From contig CAMUNJ010000016.1 in assembly GCA_947090235.1 (NCBI GenBank), positions 1-11,979 of the forward strand: a stretch of 11,979 bases of DNA, written 5' to 3'. This document shows, piece by piece, positions 6,573 to 11,979 of the stretch (the first letter of the stretch is position 1; each line of letters opens with the position of its first letter). A program made the position numbers and the translations under genes. The notes under the pieces were generated by a model. That model was not told where the DNA came from, ran no database searches, and saw only the letters and a list, made by a program, of their open reading frames with translations. The DNA is from an uncultured Bacillota bacterium (GTDB lineage: Bacteria; Bacillota; Clostridia; Christensenellales; UBA1242).

Positions 6573-8450
6573 TTAAAAATCTTCACCATTTTCAAATTGG
6601 CTGTAATATAGGTCTGCATAAAAACCTTTTTTGGCAAGCAATTCTTTATGATTGCCAACTTCAACAATTGAGCCATCTTTCATAACTATTATTTGATCTG
6701 CATTTTTAATGGTTGATAGGCGGTGGGCAATAACAAAACTTGTTCTTCCTTGTGTCAATCTATCCATTGCAGTTTGAATCAATACTTCTGTTCTTGTATC
6801 AACAGAACTTGTTGCTTCATCTAATATGAGCATAGGTGCATTTTGTACCATTGCTCTTGCAATAGTAAGTAATTGCTTTTGACCAGCACTTATTGAGCAA
6901 TCTTCATTTAAAATCATTTGATAGCCATTTGGCTGAGTTTTGATAAAGTGGTGAACATTTGCCATTTTGCAGGCTTCAATAATTTCTTCATCGCTAGCAT
7001 TTGGATTTCCGTATGCAATATTTTCCTTGATTGTGCCTTCAAAAAGCCATGTGTCTTGAAGTACCATTCCAAACAGAGAGCGAACATATCCACGCTTCAT
7101 TTTTTTAGTTGAAACTCCATCTATTTTTATATCGCCAGAATTTACCTCATAAAATCTCATAAGAAGATTTACCATAGTTGTTTTTCCTGCACCAGTTGGC
7201 CCTACAATTGCTATCTTTTGTCCAGGAAGGGCAGTAAAATTGAAATCATGAATAATTTGTTTTTCTGGATTATATCCAAAATTAACATGACTAAATTCGA
7301 CTTTACCTTTAACTTTTTTGAGGGTAGTGTTCTTTTCGCTTTCATCCTCTTGTTCTGGCTCTGCCAAGAATTCAAATACTCTTTCGGCTGCAGCGGCAGT
7401 TTGTTGAAGTGTGCCAGAGATAGAGCCAAGTTGAGAAAGTGGTTGATTGAACAATTTTATATATGTCATAAATGTGATTATGGAGGTTATAAATAAGAAA
7501 TCATTGTTTTTTATAGCAATATATGCACCCATTAGACATATGCAAATATATACAAGATTTCCTATAAAGTTGATAACAGGGTGCATAAGTCCAGAATAGA
7601 ATTGTGCCTTTCTACCTGAGCGTTTAAGTTCTTTATTGATAACTTCAAACTCTTTATATGCTTTTTCTTCGCCATTAAATGCTTTTACAACATTATGTGC
7701 AGAATAAATTTCTTCTATATGTCCATTCATTTCGCCCAAACATTTTTGTTGTTTTACAAAGTACTTTTGATTGAATTTTACTATTATTGAAACTACCACG
7801 AAGGCAAGAGGAATTTCACATAAAGCAATCAAAGTCAGTTGCCAACTGAGAGTGAACATAATTATAGGAATAGCAATAATCATTGTTATTGAAGTTATAA
7901 GATTGCTTAGAGTATTATCCAAAGTTCTTCCAACTGTATCAACATCGTTGGTTAAACGAGACATTACATCACCATAACTATTTGTATCAAAATAATTGAG
8001 TGGCATACGATTGATCTTTTTGGTTATTTGTGTTCTTAAGTTTCTAGAAATTTTAGCCGCAACGCCACCAAGAATAAATCCTTGAAAGTAGGAGAGTATA
8101 CATCCCGTCAAATACATTGCAACTAAGATTAATCCTAGTGTCGTTATCTTATGCATATTTAAAGGAATAAGGGCTTTCATCATTTGATTTAAAATATTTG
8201 GTCCAATCATACTTAAAACAGTTCCTATAACTGCAAAAATAAGACCAATTATAACAAGCCATTTGAATGGCTTAAGCATTTTGATAATGCCTATCAAAGA
8301 TCCTTTAAAATCCTTTGCTTTATGATTTGTTTGTTTATATTTAATTTTAAATTGACTTTCTTGTTTAATCTTTTTATTTTTCTTATTTTTTACAACTTGT
8401 TCTACCGCAGAAGGGGAACTTGTTTGTATTATTTGATTATTATTTTTCAT
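6573..8450 (-). CDS. ABC exporter half-transporter, consensus-site subunit (YfiC/TM288-like)
   Basis: 625 residues: a charged cytoplasmic N-terminal extension of about 55 residues, a six-helix exporter domain (about 60-350) and a nucleotide-binding domain (about 382-620). Walker A is GPTGAGKTT (417-425), Q-loop Q465, Walker B LILDE (541-545) with the catalytic E545, and switch H576 (IAHRLST), all intact. The signature departs from consensus: ISAGQ at 520-524, then KQLLTIARA. With the preceding gene it should form a heterodimer in which this subunit supplies the catalytic Glu and His of the active site and the altered signature of the inactive one. Homologues export drugs and other amphipathic molecules through the cytoplasmic membrane. 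The start at 8450 has GAGGAGG upstream and overlaps the end of the partner gene by 11 nt, implying translational coupling and 1:1 production. Confidence 0.93.
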   Translation of the reverse strand: MKNNNQIIQTSSPSAVEQVVKNKKNKKIKQESQFKIKYKQTNHKAKDFKGSLIGIIKMLKPFKWLVIIGLIFAVIGTVLSMIGPNILNQMMKALIPLNMHKITTLGLILVAMYLTGCILSYFQGFILGGVAAKISRNLRTQITKKINRMPLNYFDTNSYGDVMSRLTNDVDTVGRTLDNTLSNLITSITMIIAIPIIMFTLSWQLTLIALCEIPLAFVVVSIIVKFNQKYFVKQQKCLGEMNGHIEEIYSAHNVVKAFNGEEKAYKEFEVINKELKRSGRKAQFYSGLMHPVINFIGNLVYICICLMGAYIAIKNNDFLFITSIITFMTYIKLFNQPLSQLGSISGTLQQTAAAAERVFEFLAEPEQEDESEKNTTLKKVKGKVEFSHVNFGYNPEKQIIHDFNFTALPGQKIAIVGPTGAGKTTMVNLLMRFYEVNSGDIKIDGVSTKKMKRGYVRSLFGMVLQDTWLFEGTIKENIAYGNPNASDEEIIEACKMANVHHFIKTQPNGYQMILNEDCSISAGQKQLLTIARAMVQNAPMLILDEATSSVDTRTEVLIQTAMDRLTQGRTSFVIAHRLSTIKNADQIIVMKDGSIVEVGNHKELLAKKGFYADLYYSQFENGEDF

Positions 8451-10194
8451 TTTTTAGTTCCTCCTCTGAAAGTTGAGATAAGGCAATTTGACGATAAACT
8501 TCACAATTTTTTAGTAGTTCTTTATGTTTTCCTTTGCCCACAATTTTGCCTTCATCCAAAACAATAATTTTATCAGCATTGATAATTGTTCCAATACGCT
8601 GTGCAACAATTAAGCAAGTTGCATCGCCCATATATTTTTTAAGTTTGCGTCTTAGTGTTTTATCTGTTTTGTAGTCAAGAGCCGAGAAACTATCGTCAAA
8701 GATAAAAATTTCTGGCTTTTTTACTATTGCTCTTGCAATAGAGAGGCGTTGCTTTTGTCCTCCCGAAACATTTTTACCACCTTGAGAAATAAAATAATCT
8801 AAACCTTTGTCTAGTTTGTATACAAAATTGCTCTCACTTGTTTCTATAGCCTTTTCTACCTCTTCGTCACTGGCATTTGAATCGCCATATTTAATATTTT
8901 CTTTTACGCTTCCACTAAATAGTACTCCGCGTTGAGGTACATAGCCAAGTTTATCATGAAGAGATGAAAGTTTGTATTCTTTGACATCCACACCATCTAC
9001 TAAAACCTTTCCTTCAGAAACATCATAAAAGCGTGGTATAAGATTTATTAAAGTGCTTTTGCCACTTCCTGTAGAGCCAATAAATGCAATAGTTTGCCCT
9101 GGCTTAGCCTCAAAAGATATATTTTCAAGCACATATTCATCTGCATTAGGATATTTGAAATAAACATTTTCGAATACAATAGAGCCTTTTGAGTTATTGT
9201 TTTCTTCTTTACCAGTTAAGTTTCCTTCTACAATGGATGATTTTTCTTGTAAAACTTCATTTATTCTCTTAGCAGATACAATTCCTCTTGGGATCATCAT
9301 AAACAACATTGATATCATCATAAAGCCCATTATTATTTGAGCAGAATATTGTGTAAATTCACCAATAATAGCAATATATTCAGGGTTACCGCCAGACAAA
9401 TATGCAACTAACCAAACGATAGCAAGCGAAGTGCCTTGCATAATCAATGTAATACCTGGATCAATTATAGAAAAAACTCTGTTTGCAAAAATATCTATTT
9501 TGGTTGTAAATTTATTTGTAACTTCAAATTTATCTTCTTGGGCTTTTTCTGCAGAATATGCTCTAACTACTCTAAGTCCTGTAAGGTTTTCGCGAGTGAG
9601 TAAGTTGATTTTATCTGTATTTTTTTGCATAACTTTAAATTTAGGGATAACCAAAACGAAAACCAAAACTGTTAATGAAACTAGAGCAATAACTGAAACC
9701 ACATTTACAAGTGATAGGGTGGCGGAGATTTGTACAACTTTAATTATTGCAAGAATAGCAGTTATAGGTGCAGTTATTCCAAAACCTAAAACCATAGAAT
9801 AAACTTGTTGAAGTTGAGTTATATCATTTGTAGAACGAGTAACCAAACTTGCAATTGAAAATTTATTTATTTCTGCCATAGAAAAACTATTTACATTTTG
9901 AAATAATTTGCCTCTAACTCTAGCCATAACATTTGTTGTAAGATAGGCAGAAAGATATCCAACAATAATTGTGCATACGATAATTCCAATAATAGTGAGA
10001 AGCATTTTTAAAGAAGTCCATAATATATCTTGCCAGAAAGCCCCAATTTCACTGCCCATGCCAAGAAACCGAATAATATCTCCCATAAATTCTGGCAAAA
10101 GAAGATTGCAATAGGCGTGAGTGCCAAGAATTGCAAGCAAGAGTATGGCAATAAGCCATTCATACCATTTTAAATATTTTAACATTTTAATCAT
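8440..10194 (-). CDS. ABC exporter half-transporter, degenerate-site subunit (YfiB/TM287-like)
   Basis: 584 residues from the chosen start: a six-helix exporter domain (about 10-310) and a nucleotide-binding domain (about 338-570). Walker A GSTGSGKST (373-381), Q421 and signature VSGGQ (476-480) are intact, but Walker B reads IFIFDD with D501 in place of the catalytic Glu, and the switch histidine is Q532 (VAQRIGTI). These substitutions mark the degenerate subunit of heterodimeric exporters such as TM287/288; the next gene is the partner. Start choice: an in-frame ATG at 10227 is open too, but GGAGG at 10205-10201 sits six bases before the ATG at 10194, and the extra 11 residues would lie wholly within the MarR coding sequence. 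With this start it overlaps the MarR stop by 8 nt (ATGATTAA). A third ATG at 10185 is possible. It probably exports toxic small molecules; the substrate is unknown. Confidence 0.93.
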   Translation of the reverse strand: MIKMLKYLKWYEWLIAILLLAILGTHAYCNLLLPEFMGDIIRFLGMGSEIGAFWQDILWTSLKMLLTIIGIIVCTIIVGYLSAYLTTNVMARVRGKLFQNVNSFSMAEINKFSIASLVTRSTNDITQLQQVYSMVLGFGITAPITAILAIIKVVQISATLSLVNVVSVIALVSLTVLVFVLVIPKFKVMQKNTDKINLLTRENLTGLRVVRAYSAEKAQEDKFEVTNKFTTKIDIFANRVFSIIDPGITLIMQGTSLAIVWLVAYLSGGNPEYIAIIGEFTQYSAQIIMGFMMISMLFMMIPRGIVSAKRINEVLQEKSSIVEGNLTGKEENNNSKGSIVFENVYFKYPNADEYVLENISFEAKPGQTIAFIGSTGSGKSTLINLIPRFYDVSEGKVLVDGVDVKEYKLSSLHDKLGYVPQRGVLFSGSVKENIKYGDSNASDEEVEKAIETSESNFVYKLDKGLDYFISQGGKNVSGGQKQRLSIARAIVKKPEIFIFDDSFSALDYKTDKTLRRKLKKYMGDATCLIVAQRIGTIINADKIIVLDEGKIVGKGKHKELLKNCEVYRQIALSQLSEEELKNEK

Positions 10195-10630
10195 TATCGT
10201 CCTCCAATGGATCCAAGGTTTTTGCATTATTTATCAATTGAGTCAATACTTTCGAAGTGGTTTCCAAGTCGTTTTTATCTATGCCAGAAAAAAGATTTTT
10301 GATATATTCTTTGAATAGTTTTTTGCAGTACTCGGCAAATTCCATGCCTTTGCCTGTCAATTTTATCTTTCTATTCTTTATATTGTTGTCTTCATATTCA
10401 AGATAACCTTTTTCTATAAGTTGACTTACAACTCTATTTGTGTGTGCTTTGTCTCGCTTGGAGCGTTGAGAGAGTTGTGCTTGCGTCATATTTTCTTGTG
10501 CCAAAAGTAAGAAATAAAACACATAGCCAGCAGACATATCGCTATCTTTTAAGGCAGAGTTAAAATAACTAACCAATGATTTATGCAAAATTAAAAATTT
10601 CTCTGGGAAGAAATTGATTTCTTGCTTCAT
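10187..10630 (-). CDS. MarR-family transcriptional regulator
   Basis: 147 residues, the usual MarR size. The winged helix-turn-helix spans about 47-95: MTQAQLSQRSKRDKAHTNRV (48-67) forms the HTH with recognition helix near 60-72, followed by LIEKGYLEYEDNN and the wing to KIKLTGKG. Helices on either side (about 8-45 and 98-140) would make the dimer interface. MarR proteins bind palindromic DNA as dimers and commonly repress themselves and an adjacent transporter until a small ligand or oxidant releases them. It is the first gene of a four-gene operon with three ABC transporter proteins, and a perfect palindrome overlaps its promoter, so autorepression is the simplest reading. C102 is its only cysteine, so an OhrR-type N-terminal redox cysteine is absent. 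ATG 10630 has AAGGAG (10643-10638) seven bases upstream. Confidence 0.92.
   Translation of the reverse strand: MKQEINFFPEKFLILHKSLVSYFNSALKDSDMSAGYVFYFLLLAQENMTQAQLSQRSKRDKAHTNRVVSQLIEKGYLEYEDNNIKNRKIKLTGKGMEFAEYCKKLFKEYIKNLFSGIDKNDLETTSKVLTQLINNAKTLDPLEDDND
10201..10205 (-). promoter_or_regulatory. Ribosome binding site deciding the start of the first ABC half-transporter
   Basis: GGAGG on the minus strand, six bases before the ATG at 10194 and inside the last codons of the MarR gene. It supports the 10194 start over the longer frame opening at 10227. Confidence 0.75.
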
Positions 10631-10664
10631 AATGCTACTCCTTGTTATAAATTGCTTAATTAAG

Positions 10665-10693
10665 ATTATATGAAATTAAAGTTGACAAGTCAA
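10665..10693 (-). promoter_or_regulatory. Promoter of the MarR/ABC operon
   Basis: On the minus strand TTGACT (10693-10688), a 17-bp spacer and consensus TATAAT (10670-10665). The start would fall near 10658, leaving a leader of about 28 bases before the MarR ATG. The -35 hexamer lies inside the palindrome at 10680-10695. Confidence 0.8.
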
Positions 10694-10695
10694 CT
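10680..10695. promoter_or_regulatory. Perfect palindrome, probable MarR operator
   Basis: AGTTGACAAGTCAACT consists of two perfect 7-base arms (AGTTGAC/GTCAACT) around AA. Its size and TTGAC-type half-sites suit a MarR dimer. It covers the whole -35 box of the operon promoter, so bound protein would block RNA polymerase. Binding by this particular regulator is inferred. Confidence 0.7.
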
Positions 10696-10796
10696 AAAAT
10701 TTTCAAGTATTTTGTAAAATTTTTGTTGTTTTTCTCACATAATTTTTATTTTATTTGCCTTTTGGCAATATTTTTGAAAAATTTTTAATTTTTTAA

Positions 10797-10826
10797 TTGA
10801 TTTATTGAATTTTTTTGTGTTATACT
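10797..10826 (+). promoter_or_regulatory. Probable promoter of the solenoid-protein gene
   Basis: TTGATT (10797-10802), 18 bp, TATACT (10821-10826), with TG one base before the -10 (extended -10). The start would be near 10833. A second consensus TATAAT lies at 10842-10847, but its only matching -35 is poor and it would start transcription almost at the ribosome binding site. Which one is used cannot be decided by eye. Confidence 0.5.
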
Positions 10827-10865
10827 CATATTGAACTATCGTATAATAGTTTTGTGAGGTGTTTT

Positions 10866-11804
10866 ATGTTTGGAAAGAAAAGTGAAAAAGTTATTGACCC
10901 TATTATTCACGACGAAGAGGGGAATTTTACACTTTCTAATGGTGTGCATATTTTAAATCGCTGTTTTAATGTCACATTAACAGGAAATGCCGTAGTTCTT
11001 GAAAGTTTTAGTACTACTTTCAAAGAAATTGCTGGTAAATCTAAAATTCAAATGGTTGAAGATTGCACAATAAAGGAACTTGGCGGAAAGGCTAAGATTG
11101 TTTTGTTTAAATCTGGAACTATCTCACGCGTTTGCGATAAAGCAAAGATAACTACTATAAATGATTGTAAAATTGATTATGTTGAAGATAAGGCTTGCAT
11201 TGGCACTATGAATGGTGGTTTTATTCGTTTTATTGATGATAAAGCAGAACTTTCTACTATGACTCAAGGTGAAGTTATGTTTCTTCGTGATAAAGCAAAA
11301 ATTGTCACTATGATCAAAGGTAAGATTACAGGCGTTTTTGATAATGCAGACCTTGTTAGTATGCTTGATGGAGATATTCAATATCTTTTGAATAACTCAA
11401 AGATAGGAACTATGAACAATGGTCATGTTGGACTCTTTGCTGATACAAGTGAAATTTCAACTTTAAATAAAGGATCTGTTCATGAAATGCTTGGTAGGGC
11501 TTTTATCAGTGCAAATATGGATGGCGTTATTGATTTTAAAGATGATCAGACAATTATTCTTTATTCTCCAAGTGAAAGTGAAAAGCGTATGAGTGAATTT
11601 AAACGCGAAAAAGCAGAACTTGCTCAACAGGCAGAAAATAAGACTTTGGAAGATAATAAAGTTGAAGTTCAAACTGAAGAAGTAAAAACTGTCAAAAAAA
11701 GAGTTAGAACAAAACAAATGAAAATTGACGAAATTCCTGACCAAGAGGTTGAGGAAGAAGTTGAAAAAGAAACTAGAAAAGAAAAGGCGGGTAAATCCAA
11801 GTAA
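10866..11804 (+). CDS. 17-residue-repeat beta-solenoid protein, function unknown
   Basis: 312 residues with no signal peptide or membrane helix. Residues 34-237 divide without gaps into twelve 17-residue units, for example EVMFLRDKAKIVTMIKG (136-152), with the pattern xIxxV-x-D-K-A-x-I-x-T-M-x-x-G; the first and last two or three units are looser. Each unit splits into an 8- and a 9-residue half, each holding one short alternating-hydrophobic strand, which predicts one solenoid coil per repeat. The rest (about 238-312) is a highly charged Glu/Lys tail, probably helical or disordered. I do not recognise a named family; bactofilins have coils of similar length but about half as many. The frame is open back to a TTG at 10815, but GAGGTG (10856-10861) lies just before ATG 10866, so that start is chosen. 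The next gene starts 17 bases after the stop, so the two share an operon. Confidence 0.85.
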   Translation: MFGKKSEKVIDPIIHDEEGNFTLSNGVHILNRCFNVTLTGNAVVLESFSTTFKEIAGKSKIQMVEDCTIKELGGKAKIVLFKSGTISRVCDKAKITTINDCKIDYVEDKACIGTMNGGFIRFIDDKAELSTMTQGEVMFLRDKAKIVTMIKGKITGVFDNADLVSMLDGDIQYLLNNSKIGTMNNGHVGLFADTSEISTLNKGSVHEMLGRAFISANMDGVIDFKDDQTIILYSPSESEKRMSEFKREKAELAQQAENKTLEDNKVEVQTEEVKTVKKRVRTKQMKIDEIPDQEVEEEVEKETRKEKAGKSK

Positions 11805-11821
11805 ACAATTTAAGGTGACTA

Positions 11822-11979
11822 ATGGAAATTTTTGTTGACGCACTTCTTGATGCATTAAAAGATACTGCTATTGTTATACCTATATTATATCTGGCTTATC
11901 TTCTTGTTGGATATTTTTCGCATAATAGCAGTAAAAAATATTCTAAAATTTTGCACCATACAAAAAAGGCTGGGCCTTT
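11822..11979 (+). CDS. N-terminus of a probable ArsP_2-type 10TM heavy-metal exporter (partial)
   Basis: The frame opens at ATG 11822 with AGGTG a few bases upstream and runs off the window end after 52 full codons. It reads MEIFVDALLDALKDTAIVIP, a hydrophobic helix (ILYLAYLLVGYF), then HNSSKKYSKILHHTKKAGP. This layout, an amphipathic LLDxLK start, one membrane helix of the LxYLLxxYxxH type, a basic loop and then KAGP, matches what I remember of the start of the putative 10TM heavy-metal exporter family (ArsP_2, PF11449). In that family the next segment is normally G-x-x-x-P-Q-C-G, just outside this window. The identification is by pattern memory on a short fragment. It is co-transcribed with the solenoid gene. 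Confidence 0.6.
   Translation, partial: MEIFVDALLDALKDTAIVIPILYLAYLLVGYFSHNSSKKYSKILHHTKKAGP

Larger units (their letters stand above)
10631..10865. other. Divergent intergenic region between the MarR operon and the solenoid gene
   Basis: 235 very AT-rich bases between two divergent genes. They hold the MarR promoter and palindrome (10665-10695), a small inverted repeat TTGCC-TTTT-GGCAA (10755-10768) and the presumed forward promoter (10797-10826). The rest is runs of A and T, in which no further gene or RNA could be supported. Confidence 0.7.

Noticed and set aside
10195..10227. Longer N-terminus for the first ABC half-transporter starting at 10227
   Set aside because: No ribosome binding site serves it, the added 11 residues lie within MarR coding sequence, and GGAGG is ideally spaced for the ATG at 10194.
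10700..10800. Small RNA or extra terminator in the A/T-rich stretch
   Set aside because: The only inverted repeats are short A/T runs that arise by chance at this composition; no GC-stabilised stem followed by a T-tract is present apart from the weak 5-bp repeat reported.
10815..10865. N-terminal extension of the solenoid protein from a TTG at 10815
   Set aside because: It would overlap the presumed -10 box and lacks a ribosome binding site, whereas ATG 10866 has GAGGTG just upstream.
10985..11579. The 51-nt periodicity as a DNA tandem repeat or CRISPR-like array
   Set aside because: The period is kept at the protein level while codons diverge between units, and there are no identical direct repeats with unique spacers.
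11124..11855. Two long open frames on the minus strand opposite the solenoid gene
   Set aside because: Their products are low-complexity Phe/Asn/Ile-rich mirrors of the repeated forward sequence, with no ribosome binding sites; they are shadows of the repeat coding.
1..11979. Recoded TGA because no gene here ends in TGA
   Set aside because: Eight TAA stops and one TAG are expected at this AT content, and tryptophans are encoded by TGG without in-frame TGA.

Overview
The window is AT-rich, tightly packed bacterial DNA. AGGAG-type ribosome binding sites, short intergenic gaps, sigma-A-like promoters, intrinsic hairpin terminators and MarR/ABC-exporter content suggest a low-GC Firmicutes relative, probably an anaerobic gut-type member of the Clostridia. 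All eight complete genes end in TAA and tryptophan is read from TGG, so the standard code fits. I see no tRNA, rRNA, CRISPR array, insertion sequence or phage integration signature.

Layout. Bases 1-130 hold the C-terminal end of an unidentified membrane-anchored protein, closed by a strong terminator. A forward unit follows: valyl-tRNA synthetase (valS, 254-2863) and a six-helix membrane protein of DUF2238/YjdF-like appearance (2874-3722). It ends in a hairpin shared with a convergent single gene for a small BspA-type leucine-rich-repeat protein (3738-4304, minus). From 10630 down to 4385 a minus-strand operon encodes a MarR regulator, two half-size ABC exporters and a fused ATPase/FtsX-type permease (MacB-like). 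The first three genes overlap by 8 and 11 nt and the last follows after 25 nt. At the right, a forward unit starts at 10866 with a protein made of about twelve 17-residue beta-solenoid repeats. It continues with the N-terminus of a probable ArsP_2-type (10TM heavy-metal exporter) permease cut off by the window end.

How the genes work together. The MarR operon looks like a self-regulated efflux module. A perfect 16-bp palindrome covers the -35 box of its promoter, as expected for autorepression relieved by a ligand. The two half-transporters are asymmetric: every degenerate catalytic element falls in one composite ATP site, as in heterodimeric exporters such as TM287/288. The MacB-like protein adds a second, mechanistically different transporter. 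The most unfamiliar piece is the 17-residue-repeat protein placed directly upstream of the ArsP_2-like permease. The most unusual regulatory piece is the LRR-gene promoter, whose -35 box TTGACA lies within the terminator hairpin of the upstream ABC operon.
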